A stretch of 28,506 nt of DNA from Lachnospiraceae bacterium (GCA_902362715.1 CABIXN010000006.1:27090-55595); one strand, 5' to 3'; shown: positions 17,601-24,418, numbered from the stretch's first letter. The notes: a model not told the origin generated them from the letters alone. Numbers and translations: made by a program.

Positions 17601-18565
17601 AGTGCATCTTTTACATCTGAGGGAAGTGTATCAGCCGGAATGCCATACAGGCCGGCTGCCTGCTGCATACCCGCAAAGGTCTCATTTATCTTCTGATAGT
17701 TTTCTTTTACACCGGCCTTTTCATATGCGTCTTTTTCTGTCTCAAGCGCTTTCTGGCTGGCTTTCAGGCTGTTTAGCTGAGCCTCATAAGATGCCTGGGC
17801 TGCAAGAGCCTGATCTACCGCCTTACTGGCAGATGCCAGCTGATCTGAGGTATCATCCTGCTGTTTTTTCAGCTGATCTTTGGAATCACTCATTTTACTC
17901 TTTGCAGCATCCAGCTGTGACTGTGCTTCATCCAGCTGTTCCTTTGTCTCAGCCAGCTTTTTATTCACCTGTGCGGCCAGCTTATCATTCAGTGCATCTA
18001 TTTTCTTTTCATCCAGACGGATTTCCACCGTTTTGCTGACAGCCCCTGTTTCATCTACACTGGCCACGCCATTCTGGCGCTCCAGTCTGGGAACAACCGT
18101 CTCATCCACAAAATCCGTCAGATCATAGATATCTTTCTTATCATAATCCACGCTTACATACATGGTGGCCATCATGTCTGCAGAAACTTCCATGGTCATA
18201 GGGGTTCCTGCCCCCTCCGGAAGGGTTACCAGATCCAGCGCTGATGAAAGCTTTACCATTGCGCTGTCCATATTGGTATCTTCTTCAAACTCAAGCATCA
18301 CCATGCTGTAATTTTCACTGGATGTACTTGTGACATTCTGTACTCCGTTTAAGGTTCCAAGTCCCGACTCCAGCGGTCTTGTAACTGTACTCTCAATCTT
18401 ATCAGGGGATGCTCCCGGATAGGTAGTCATAACTACCACATAGGGGATATTAAACTCAGGAAGAAGATCCGTCGTCATTTTTGTAAAACTGACCGCCCCC
18501 AGCATAAGAAAAACAACCACCGCCACGAATATCGTAAAGGGGCGTTTGACGCTGAACTTACTCAT
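14657..18565 (-). CDS. RND-family efflux permease with a large coiled-coil insertion
   Basis: A 1302-residue proton-driven exporter of the AcrB/HAE1 type, which should sit in the cytoplasmic membrane and expel drugs, lipids or other hydrophobic compounds. The N-terminal TM1 (about 11-29) is followed by pore-domain sequence (30-190). TM clusters lie at 590-750 and 1117-1275, with the second extracytoplasmic loop between. The proton-relay motifs are GMLVDNSIVVIEN (D659, N660, where AcrB has Asp-Asp) and GVVVNNGIVFVDY (N1188, where AcrB has Lys). A long Gln/Ala/Lys/Glu-rich coiled-coil segment spans about 190-455, inserted after LDEKKIDALN and before the sequence that resumes LSQLIYAQNFAMPAGYI. 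This explains the extra length over the usual 1030-1050 residues. AAAGGAG lies 8 nt before the ATG. No adaptor or outer-membrane gene is nearby. A divergent tetR gene probably represses it. Confidence 0.93.
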   Translation of the reverse strand: MSKFSVKRPFTIFVAVVVFLMLGAVSFTKMTTDLLPEFNIPYVVVMTTYPGASPDKIESTVTRPLESGLGTLNGVQNVTSTSSENYSMVMLEFEEDTNMDSAMVKLSSALDLVTLPEGAGTPMTMEVSADMMATMYVSVDYDKKDIYDLTDFVDETVVPRLERQNGVASVDETGAVSKTVEIRLDEKKIDALNDKLAAQVNKKLAETKEQLDEAQSQLDAAKSKMSDSKDQLKKQQDDTSDQLASASKAVDQALAAQASYEAQLNSLKASQKALETEKDAYEKAGVKENYQKINETFAGMQQAAGLYGIPADTLPSDVKDALEHPEKLETLQALMKQMGQEDAVKELTEDNLKQIDTIVNTRMGQIDTALANLEIEIKTAQAVLDGVNEQVQQASDSYNQLEKGKISAAAGFGSADAQLASGETALSDSEKELQDGIDAYEKARDQALKSANLDQVCSLDTLSQLIYAQNFAMPAGYIYEGDTQYLLKVGDEYNSADEMKDTVLCNIDGIGDVRLSDVAAVTWIDNSGSAYAKVNGNQAVLLSVYKASTAGTSDVSDRCNDAFEELEKEYDGLHITNLMDQGDYIDMIVQSVLSNLIYGAILAIIVLAVFLKSVKPTIVVAFSIPISVLVAVVLMYFSGVTLNIISLSGLALGVGMLVDNSIVVIENIYRLRGKGIPSARAAVMGAKQVAGAITSSTLTTICVFLPIIFTGGLVRQLFVDLALTIAYSLVASLLVALTLVPAMSSTLLRNTQEKQHKLFDRVMVFYEKVLRFCLRRKAVPLLIAAALLAGCVYQIKNTGLILLPDMGGNQMSVTMEAKPELSDEETFKLADDAMKQMQEIDGVETVGMMSGSSDVSGASAASLMGSGGTHNLTVYILLDEEAAKDNSQIAHRLETVMAGLDLEDYSVSTSNMDMSAMLGDGMAVNIYGEDTDELLKIGDDVMAMLKDIKGFDKISNGQEEGDQTLVISIDKDKAMRQGLTVAQIYSELTEALTTEKDATSLTVDQEQYNVKIVDETDKLTVDKLMDYEFEVEKTDAQGNKETETHKLKEFATSSKGQGLASVTRENQRTYLTITAETLDGYNTTLLSRQLQEKLDQYQAPDGYDVEIGGESSSIQDAMGDIILMLFMAVALIYLIMVAQFQSLLSPFIVLFTIPLAFTGGLLALYITRQEISLVAMMGFLMLAGVVVNNGIVFVDYTNQLRLAGMSRQEALVRTGISRMRPILMTALTTILAMSIMAVSKDAASVMSKGMAITVIGGLLYATLMTLFIVPVLYDLLFRKELKKVDIGDEKLLEEDELTIDEM

Positions 18566-18636
18566 ATATTAAACTCCTTTCATCTGCAGGTATCCGACAC
18601 ACCATATAACTTCTTTCTATAGTTCATACAGCCTTT

Positions 18637-18665
18637 ATAATAATAATTTTCGACAGAATTTGCAA
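18637..18665 (-). promoter_or_regulatory. RND gene promoter
   Basis: On the minus strand TTGCAA (18660-18665) and TATTAT (18637-18642) are 17 nt apart. A nearby TTGATT offers an alternative -35 with an 18-nt spacing. One arm of the candidate operator lies within the spacer. Confidence 0.5.
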
Positions 18666-18689
18666 TCAACAATGTTTCACAGTTTGTCG
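18651..18689. promoter_or_regulatory. Candidate TetR operator
   Basis: CGACA (18651-18655) and TGTCG (18685-18689) form an inverted repeat flanking the RND -35 region, with weaker ACAA/TTGT symmetry inside (18669-18687). The position would let a bound TetR dimer or pair of dimers block the RND promoter. The arms are far apart for a single dimer site, so this is tentative. Confidence 0.35.
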
Positions 18690-18697
18690 TATAAATC

Positions 18698-18727
18698 TTG
18701 TATTATTTCACTGAATCATGCTAAAAT
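18698..18727 (+). promoter_or_regulatory. tetR promoter
   Basis: TTGTAT (18698-18703) and an extended -10, TG-C-TAAAAT (18719-18727), are spaced 18 nt apart. The predicted start leaves a short leader carrying AAGAGG 7 nt before the tetR ATG. Confidence 0.5.
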
Positions 18728-18757
18728 ATAACATCATTTACAGAAAGAGGCTGTTTT

Positions 18758-19327
18758 ATGACCCGAAAAACAACTGTCAGCGAGACTACCAAAGCTACTC
18801 TGAAAGATGCCTTCTGGGAATTGTATCAGAAAAAAAGCATTGAACAGATTTCTGTCAGGGAAATTACAGACAGGGCCGGCTACAACCGCGGGACCTTCTA
18901 TTTATATTTTAAAGACGTGTACGATATTCTTGATCAGATAGAGCAGTCACTGATCGCACAGATCTATGAGACCCCTCTTATGAAATATTCAGGTACTCCC
19001 TGCGATTTAGACACCCTTATCTCCGGGATTATTCAGATTTATCAGGAATATTTTTCTAAATTAAAGGTGCTCTTAGGCCCCCACGGCGATCCCGGATTTA
19101 CAATCAAACTGCAGGATATTATAAAAAAAGAGCTTTCCCGCACGCTGAGTATTCCGGAAGGATTCTCACAAGAAGCTGTAGATTATTATATTGAATTTGT
19201 TACCGCCGGTATTCTGGCAGTAGTGATGAAATGGATCAGCGGGGAACATTCTTTTTCCCTGGAGGATTTTATCCGCAGTATGGTGCATATGCTTGCCCCG
19301 CTGTCCCTTTTAGAATTCGTGGAATAG
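18758..19327 (+). CDS. TetR/AcrR family transcriptional regulator
   Basis: A 189-residue regulator with an N-terminal TetR helix-turn-helix (about 14-60; ISVREITDRAGYNRGTFYLY covers the recognition helix) and a helical C-terminal ligand/dimer domain (about 70-185). It diverges from the RND pump gene across 192 bp containing both promoters and a dyad. By analogy with AcrR, TtgR and similar pairs it most likely represses the pump until an exported compound binds; the ligand is unknown. AAGAGG lies 7 nt before the ATG. Its last two codons and stop are part of a perfect palindrome shared with the convergent aldo/keto reductase gene. Confidence 0.92.
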   Translation: MTRKTTVSETTKATLKDAFWELYQKKSIEQISVREITDRAGYNRGTFYLYFKDVYDILDQIEQSLIAQIYETPLMKYSGTPCDLDTLISGIIQIYQEYFSKLKVLLGPHGDPGFTIKLQDIIKKELSRTLSIPEGFSQEAVDYYIEFVTAGILAVVMKWISGEHSFSLEDFIRSMVHMLAPLSLLEFVE

Positions 19328-19342
19328 CCCCCGCTATTCCAC
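19319..19342. terminator. Perfect 10-bp hairpin over two convergent stop codons
   Basis: GTGGAATAGC (19319-19328) and GCTATTCCAC (19333-19342) pair perfectly around a CCCC loop. Each arm encodes Val-Glu-stop for one of the two convergent genes. No U-run follows on either strand, so it is not a textbook intrinsic terminator. It may instead protect both 3' ends or pause polymerase in both directions. Confidence 0.6.
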
Positions 19343-20185
19343 ACCGTCATAAATCCTTTCCCGGTCCGGATGTTCACCGGACCATCCCACCTGAGGCAGT
19401 TCCGCTAACTGATAAAGATCTTCTTTTTTCAAGCTAAAATCAAATACATTTAGATTCTCTTCCATCCGCTCTTTTGAAGATGCCTTAGGAAGAGGAAGAA
19501 TGCCCCACTCCAGACAAAACCGGATACAGATCTGAGCCGGTGATTTTCCGTATTTTTCTGCCAGATGTTTTACCAGCTCCTCTTTCAGCATCCGTGACCG
19601 GCCAAGAGGACTCCATGCCTCCACTAAAATCCCCTGTTCACCGCAGTAATCAACTGTAAATTTCTGCAGATATCCGGGATGGAACTCAATCTGATTTACC
19701 ATAGGTTTTATCCGGGCATTCTGCAAAAGCGCCTCCAGATGGTGAGGAAGGAAGTTGCTTACGCCAATGGCTCTGGCTTTTCCATTCTGATACAGCTCTT
19801 CTAACGCCCGCCAGGTATTCAGATCCTTTTCTTTCCAGTCCTTATCATTTACACAGCTTTTCGGCCAGTGGATCAGTAAAAGATCTACATAATCTGTCTG
19901 CAGATCTCTGAGTGTCTCAGAAAAATCCTGCATAGCCGGAGCATAACCAAGATGTTCATTATGAATTTTGGAAGTCAAAAACAGTTCCTTTCTTGGAATC
20001 CCGGATTTTTTCAGGGAATCTCCGATTTCCTGTTGGTTTCCATATATCCAGGCTGTATCAATATGCCTGTATCCGGCTTTTAGCGCCTTTAAAATGGTAT
20101 CCTTTTTTTCCTCTGTTACTGATTTATAAGAGCCAAACCCAATTTTCGGGATTTTTACCCCATTATCCAATACAAATGCGTCCAT
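19334..20185 (-). CDS. Aldo/keto reductase
   Basis: A 283-residue NAD(P)H-dependent (beta/alpha)8-barrel reductase of the 2,5-diketo-gluconate reductase-like group, reducing aldehydes or ketones to alcohols in the cytosol. The catalytic tetrad is visible: D43 in HIDTAWIYGN, Y48 in the same motif, K73 in TSKI and H106 in LLIHWP. GVSNF (about 140-144) and PKASS (about 234-238), which contact cofactor, are also present. The length is normal and the substrate unknown. AAAGGAG precedes the ATG by 6 nt. It begins 17 nt after the yitT stop and is probably the last gene of the lysR-azlCD-yitT run. Its final codons overlap the palindrome shared with tetR. Confidence 0.94.
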   Translation of the reverse strand: MDAFVLDNGVKIPKIGFGSYKSVTEEKKDTILKALKAGYRHIDTAWIYGNQQEIGDSLKKSGIPRKELFLTSKIHNEHLGYAPAMQDFSETLRDLQTDYVDLLLIHWPKSCVNDKDWKEKDLNTWRALEELYQNGKARAIGVSNFLPHHLEALLQNARIKPMVNQIEFHPGYLQKFTVDYCGEQGILVEAWSPLGRSRMLKEELVKHLAEKYGKSPAQICIRFCLEWGILPLPKASSKERMEENLNVFDFSLKKEDLYQLAELPQVGWSGEHPDRERIYDGVE

Positions 20186-20202
20186 CCTTTTCTCCTTTTC
20201 TA

Positions 20203-21090
20203 TTATTTTCCCTGCGGATTCCGGATACAGCTTTCATCTTCCAGGGCATTTTTCTTAATATGATTTCCTATAATTTCTGAAACATCGCTGACCGCCACAA
20301 ACGCAGAGGCATCAATGTTATTAATGACCCGCTTTAGCTCATAAATCTCAAATTTCGTCAGCACACAGTACAACACAACCTTCTTCCCGCTGATAAGCCC
20401 TTCGCCTTCCAGCATTGTTACAGTACGCCCCATCTGCTGATAAATCTTTTCGGCAACTTCCAGACCTTCATCTGTAATAATCATAGCTGCCTTTGCCTCT
20501 TCCAGTCCCACCTCTACTATATCCAGCACTTTTGATGTAATAAAGTATGTAAGAAGACTATACATTGCCCGGTCAAATCCAAACAGAAATCCCGCCAGTA
20601 CATAGATGGCTATATTAAAAATCAGAACGGTTCTTCCCACCGGCCATTTAAACTTCCGGTTCAGCATAATGGCAACAGTTTCTGTTCCATCCAGACAACC
20701 GCCAAACCGGATAACAAGGCCGACACCGGCCCCCAAAATGACACCGCCAAAGGATACCGCCAAAAGCAGTTCATCTGTAGCATTAATCCAAGAGCCGAAT
20801 ACTTCCAGGAATACAGAGAATATCACCATGGCATACGCCGATTTTACAATAAATGTGACACCCATTTTTTTAGCACCCACAATTAAAAACGGCACATTAA
20901 ATATAATTGTTAAAACACTTAACGGCAGACTTGTGAGATTATTAATCATAATACTTACACCGATCATGCCGCCGTCTAAAATCGTGCTGGGCACAAGAAA
21001 TTCTTCAATGGCAAAGGCCGCCAGAATGGCGCCGGCAGTCAGCATAAAAAAGTCAATCACAATACTAAGTTTACAGTTCTTTAAATTCAA
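20203..21090 (-). CDS. YitT family membrane protein
   Basis: A 295-residue protein with about five to six N-terminal transmembrane helices (about 10-190) and a C-terminal soluble DUF2179-type domain (about 205-285), the standard YitT architecture. Typical sequences include LVPSTILDGGMIGVSI, IRFGGCLDGTETVA and the soluble-domain start AMIITDEG. The function is unproven; members are abundant in Bacillota and some have been tied to transport. The start is TTG (21088-21090): AAAGGAGG lies 6 nt upstream and the family's N terminus fits. It begins 13 nt after azlD, so co-transcription is likely. Confidence 0.9.
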   Translation of the reverse strand: MNLKNCKLSIVIDFFMLTAGAILAAFAIEEFLVPSTILDGGMIGVSIMINNLTSLPLSVLTIIFNVPFLIVGAKKMGVTFIVKSAYAMVIFSVFLEVFGSWINATDELLLAVSFGGVILGAGVGLVIRFGGCLDGTETVAIMLNRKFKWPVGRTVLIFNIAIYVLAGFLFGFDRAMYSLLTYFITSKVLDIVEVGLEEAKAAMIITDEGLEVAEKIYQQMGRTVTMLEGEGLISGKKVVLYCVLTKFEIYELKRVINNIDASAFVAVSDVSEIIGNHIKKNALEDESCIRNPQGK

Positions 21091-21103
21091 AGGCTACCTC
21101 CTT

Positions 21104-21439
21104 TCAGGCAAATACGGTCTGTACAAGCACCATGTAGAGCACTGTGCCAACACCAATGCTTAACAGATTGTTTCGTTTCCAGATATGTAAGATCACAACA
21201 ACTGCACCGCATACAAGCTCCGGGATTCCATGAGGAGCTTTCACAACATGCATGGATTTATAGCAGAAAATAACCAGCATTCCAATAACTGCCGGCGGCA
21301 GCACTTTTCCAAGATACTGCACAACCTTTGGTATGGCTTTCCCTTCGGGGAACAGTAAAAACGGAATCACTCTGGTAGCAAATGTCACTGCGGCAGTTAC
21401 AATAATAATAACAAAAGACTGCATGGGACTAAGGGGCAT
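21104..21439 (-). CDS. azlD: AzlD-like branched-chain amino acid exporter subunit
   Basis: A 111-residue small membrane protein with about four helices, of the AzlD family that pairs with AzlC to export branched-chain amino acids and some analogues. TFATRVIPFLLFP in the first helix region and the LPPAVIGMLVIFC helix are characteristic. I start it at the ATG 21437-21439, because AAAGGAGG is 9 nt upstream. A longer frame from a TTG at 21461-21463 would put that ribosome site inside the gene. The chosen ATG overlaps the azlC stop by 11 nt, so translation is probably coupled. Substrate is inferred from the family only. Confidence 0.9.
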   Translation of the reverse strand: MPLSPMQSFVIIIVTAAVTFATRVIPFLLFPEGKAIPKVVQYLGKVLPPAVIGMLVIFCYKSMHVVKAPHGIPELVCGAVVVILHIWKRNNLLSIGVGTVLYMVLVQTVFA

Positions 21440-22148
21440 TTGTATCCACCTCCTTTTCCTCAACTACTTTCCGGAAGGATAAAAGAATCAGTAAAATGCA
21501 GATCATACTTGGCAGAATAAAATTAGACGCCCCGAAAATAAGTCTGCATACAAGCGCGCTTCCTAAGCCCACCAGAGCCGGAATATGATTTTTACCGGCC
21601 AGCCACTGCTCTGTCATAATTACAAGAAACAGTGCAGTCATGGCAAAATCTACTCCGGTGGAATCAAATGGCAGCAGATGTCCTGCCAGGGCCCCGATTA
21701 CGGACCCTAAAATCCAGTAGCACTGATCCAGCAGGGCCACTGCCAGAAGAAACTTCCTCTCATCCACATCCTTTGGTACTTTCGTAATAAAGAACAACGA
21801 ATAGGTTTCATCTGTCAGGGAAAAAATCATATACAGCTTCTTCTTTCCCATATTTTTAAACCTGTCCAGCATGGAAATACCATAAAAAATATGACGGACA
21901 TTCACCATAAATGTCATAAATATCACCTGGAATAATGTCACTCCCGGAGCAAAAAAATTAACCGCCAGATACTGGCCGGAACCGGCATATACCAGAATAC
22001 TCATCAATGCGGCCCACAAAAAATTATATCCCTTTTCCTGAAACATAATGCCAAAGGCAATACCGATAAACAGATATCCGGTAAGCACAGGAATGGTATA
22101 TGGAAATGCTGCGCGAAAGGCAGCAGAATATCCACTTTTCTTTTTCAT
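21429..22148 (-). CDS. azlC: AzlC-like branched-chain amino acid exporter subunit
   Basis: A 239-residue permease of the AzlC family, the large partner of AzlD. It has about six to eight hydrophobic segments, with the hallmark SILVYAGSGQYLAV and FMVNVRHIFYGISM motifs and TDETYSLF in the first half. AzlCD exports branched-chain amino acids and, in Bacillus, confers resistance to 4-azaleucine. A TTG two codons earlier is only 1 nt from AAAGAGG, while the ATG at 22146-22148 has 7 nt, so the ATG is chosen. It follows lysR on the same strand after 111 nt containing dyads, so it may be co-transcribed or separately controlled. Confidence 0.92.
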   Translation of the reverse strand: MKKKSGYSAAFRAAFPYTIPVLTGYLFIGIAFGIMFQEKGYNFLWAALMSILVYAGSGQYLAVNFFAPGVTLFQVIFMTFMVNVRHIFYGISMLDRFKNMGKKKLYMIFSLTDETYSLFFITKVPKDVDERKFLLAVALLDQCYWILGSVIGALAGHLLPFDSTGVDFAMTALFLVIMTEQWLAGKNHIPALVGLGSALVCRLIFGASNFILPSMICILLILLSFRKVVEEKEVDTNAP

Positions 22149-22168
22149 AATCAAACCTCTTTATCTTT

Positions 22169-22227
22169 GCTGCAGCTGCAGCATTCCTTCTGTATCATAT
22201 AACACGGATGATCTGATAATCTGTGTT
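22169..22227. promoter_or_regulatory. Dyads upstream of azlC
   Basis: GCTGCAGCTGCAGC (22169-22182) is a perfect 14-nt palindrome just upstream of the azlC ribosome site. AACACGGAT/ATCTGTGTT (22201-22209 and 22219-22227) is a near-perfect dyad. Neither is followed on the minus strand by a T-run, so they are more likely operators or leader structure than terminators. Confidence 0.35.
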
Positions 22228-22259
22228 AAAAACTCATATCCCCATGATTTTTCAAACTG

Positions 22260-23138
22260 CTATTCCAGCAGCTCCTTTGCAAACCCATGATATACGTCAG
22301 AAAAATGCTTAGTTTTCAGCCAGATCATAGCAAATTCATGGCGGATATCCAGATCTGTCAGGGGTATATGTATCAGACTCCCCTCTTCTAGCTCATCCTT
22401 CACTGCCATCTCATACAAAAATGAGATTCCGCTTCCGGCTTTCAAAAGCTCTTTGATTTCTCTTATTTCACCAATTTCCATAACAGAGGAAAAGCTCCAG
22501 ATTCCGGCATTTCTAGCGCCCAGCATATTTTCAAAAATTTCTCTGGAACCGGAGCCCTCTTCCCGGACAATCAGTGGTTCTACAAAAAGATCCTCGATTC
22601 CTTTCACCGGCCGCTGAAACTGATATCCGGATGCACATACCGGAATAAATGCTTCCTGGGATAAAACCAGATAATCATACATACTTTTATCAAAATTTCC
22701 CTCAACAATCGCAAAGTCCAGCTTCATATCGCTTAAATCATCAAGCAGCTTCTGCGTATTATCCACCACAAACCGGATCTTATTTCCCGCGTAGGTGCGG
22801 ATAAATTTTGTAATATTGCGCTTCATACTGCCTTCGTTTACAGATTTTGTTACACCAAAAAAAATTTCTCTTTTCTGATTCTGCAGTGTTTCCATCTGCT
22901 GTTTTAAAATGATTTCTTCATGACAGACTGCTTTTGCCGTCTCTTTCAGAAGCCTTCCCGCCGCTGTTAACACCAGCTTTCTTCCCTGATATTCAAACAG
23001 CTTCTGCTGATACCGCTCTTCTAGCCATTTGATGTGCTGGCTTACATTGGGCTGAGTAATATTCAGCAGCTGAGCAGCTTTTGTGTAGTTCATCTCCTGG
23101 CAGACAGTCAGAAATGTATCAATCCTATAATCTAACAT
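22260..23138 (-). CDS. LysR family regulator, probable YeiE/CysL-type
   Basis: A 292-residue LysR-type regulator. The N-terminal winged helix-turn-helix (about 3-62; NYTKAAQLLNITQPNVSQH) binds DNA, and the periplasmic-binding-protein-like effector domain (about 90-290) senses a small ligand. It diverges from a YeiH-family exporter. In many bacteria that family pairs with YeiE/CysL-type regulators, some of which sense sulfur anions. On this basis it probably controls the exporter, with sulfite or a related anion as a guess for the ligand. GGAG lies 8 nt before the ATG and a consensus promoter precedes it. The azlC-azlD-yitT genes follow on the same strand. Confidence 0.92.
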   Translation of the reverse strand: MLDYRIDTFLTVCQEMNYTKAAQLLNITQPNVSQHIKWLEERYQQKLFEYQGRKLVLTAAGRLLKETAKAVCHEEIILKQQMETLQNQKREIFFGVTKSVNEGSMKRNITKFIRTYAGNKIRFVVDNTQKLLDDLSDMKLDFAIVEGNFDKSMYDYLVLSQEAFIPVCASGYQFQRPVKGIEDLFVEPLIVREEGSGSREIFENMLGARNAGIWSFSSVMEIGEIREIKELLKAGSGISFLYEMAVKDELEEGSLIHIPLTDLDIRHEFAMIWLKTKHFSDVYHGFAKELLE

Positions 23139-23172
23139 ATCTCACTCCATAAAGTTTTTTTATTAATTAATA

Positions 23173-23200
23173 ATTATATATAATTTTTATTAATTGTCAA
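23173..23200 (-). promoter_or_regulatory. lysR promoter
   Basis: On the minus strand a perfect TTGACA (23195-23200) and a perfect TATAAT (23173-23178) are separated by 16 nt. The -10 lies in a 14-nt perfect palindrome, AATTATATATAATT (23172-23185), which also gives a TATAAT on the plus strand (23179-23184). Confidence 0.7.
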
Positions 23201-23216
23201 ATTATGCTAACATAAT
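23201..23216. promoter_or_regulatory. Candidate LysR operator before the YeiH-family gene
   Basis: ATTATG-CTAA-CATAAT is a perfect 6-bp inverted repeat 26 nt before the exporter ATG and adjacent to the lysR -35. The plus-strand -35 for the exporter is weak, as expected of an activator-dependent promoter. Binding is inferred. Confidence 0.45.
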
Positions 23217-23242
23217 CTCAAAAATATCGGGAGGTCATATCC

Positions 23243-24268
23243 ATGAAAAAAACATCTATCTGGCAGGGAATCCTGTTTTGTTTTGCAATTGCAGTTGTCT
23301 GCATGTTTCTTGGAAAGCTTGTACCTGTCATTGGCGGACCAGTCTTTGCCATACTTCTTGGTATGCTGATTACAATTTTCCTGAAAGATAAAACCACACT
23401 TCTGCCAGGAATTACTTTTACATCCAAAAAAATACTTCAGTATGCTGTTATACTACTTGGTTTTGGGCTGAATCTGAATGTGATTCTGGAAATCGGAAAA
23501 CAGTCTCTTCCGATTATTGCAGCTACCATTACAACATCCCTTGTGATTGCCGCAATCCTTCAAAAAGTGATGCATATTCCCTCAAAAATTTCAACACTTG
23601 TGGGAGTAGGTTCCTCCATATGCGGAGGTTCTGCAATTGCTGCCACAGCTCCGGTGATTCAGGCAGACGATGAAGAAACCGCTCAGGCTATCTCCGTAAT
23701 CTTTTTCTTTAATGTAATTGCAGCCCTTTTATTTCCGGTGCTTGGGGGCCTGATAGGTTTCTCTGCTTCAAACGGAGAGGCCTTTGGGGTATTTGCCGGA
23801 ACAGCAATCAATGACACATCGTCCGTTACAGCTGCTGCATCCACCTGGGATTCCATCTACCATCTTGGAAATGAAACGCTGAACAAAGCAGTTACCGTTA
23901 AACTGACACGGACACTGGCCATTATCCCCATCACCCTGTTTCTGGCCTTTTTCCGCTCCCGCAAAGCTTCCGGCCAGAATACAAAAGTAAATTTCAGTAA
24001 AATATTTCCTTATTTTATTTTGTTTTTTGTAGGCGCATCTGTCATTACTACTATCGCTGTATCTCTGGGAATACCGGCCGCAGCCTTTGAACCGTTAAAA
24101 ACACTGAGCAAATTTTTTATTATTATGGCAATGGCGGCCATCGGCCTGAATACCAACATTGTAAAGCTTTTAAAAACCGGCGGAAAACCAATCTTTATGG
24201 GACTGTGCTGCTGGATGGGAATCACTGCCGTCAGCCTGATTTCCCAGCGGATCCTTGGAATCTGGTAA
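23243..24268 (+). CDS. yeiH: YeiH/UPF0324 family putative sulfate/sulfite exporter
   Basis: A 341-residue polytopic membrane protein of the YeiH (UPF0324, PSE) family with about ten hydrophobic segments. Family-typical stretches include [43 protein letters not shown] and [15 protein letters not shown]. Family members have been proposed to export sulfate or sulfite, for example after sulfonate breakdown. No sulfur-metabolism genes lie next to it here, so the substrate is not settled. GGGAGG is 8 nt before the ATG. It is divergent from a LysR gene whose product probably controls it. It is the only plus-strand gene between tetR and blaI. Confidence 0.92.
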   Translation: MKKTSIWQGILFCFAIAVVCMFLGKLVPVIGGPVFAILLGMLITIFLKDKTTLLPGITFTSKKILQYAVILLGFGLNLNVILEIGKQSLPIIAATITTSLVIAAILQKVMHIPSKISTLVGVGSSICGGSAIAATAPVIQADDEETAQAISVIFFFNVIAALLFPVLGGLIGFSASNGEAFGVFAGTAINDTSSVTAAASTWDSIYHLGNETLNKAVTVKLTRTLAIIPITLFLAFFRSRKASGQNTKVNFSKIFPYFILFFVGASVITTIAVSLGIPAAAFEPLKTLSKFFIIMAMAAIGLNTNIVKLLKTGGKPIFMGLCCWMGITAVSLISQRILGIW

Positions 24269-24271
24269 TTT

Positions 24272-24418
24272 TCATTCCAGAACACCGTTTTTTATCATAG
24301 AAATCAGCGTGGCCTGACACATTCCCACACCGTGCAGCGGCCTGTGATAACTTTCCTTTTTACATACAAATCGGAGAATGCGGGGTACACATTCTCCGAT
24401 ACGGCCCTCCCGCCGCAT
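24272..24418 (-). pseudogene. Possible 48-residue SpoIID/LytB-like gene fragment
   Basis: A 48-codon minus-strand frame (ATG 24416-24418, stop 24272-24274) lies just downstream of the GH25 gene. It contains YHRPLHGVGMCQ followed by a helix-like tail ending NGVLE. HGVGMSQ/HGVGMCQ with a following Ala-rich helix is the hallmark near the C terminus of SpoIID/LytB-type peptidoglycan-processing proteins. The rest of that domain is absent and the usual HYYPG end is missing, so this may be a decayed remnant. A strong hairpin (24370-24400) lies inside the frame, and the ribosome site is weak. A chance match is possible. Confidence 0.25.
24370..24400. terminator. Perfect 11-bp hairpin between GH25 and the YeiH-family gene
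   Basis: ATCGGAGAATG (24370-24380) pairs perfectly with CATTCTCCGAT (24390-24400) around a 9-nt loop. It lies between two convergent genes, 72 nt past the GH25 stop and 102 nt past the exporter stop. No T-run follows on the plus strand and only a short TTTG on the minus strand, so efficiency as an intrinsic terminator is doubtful. Confidence 0.5.

Noticed and set aside
14657..18757. A hidden membrane-fusion (adaptor) gene next to the RND permease
   Set aside because: Neighbouring genes are fully explained as ybaK and tetR, and the remaining gaps are too short.
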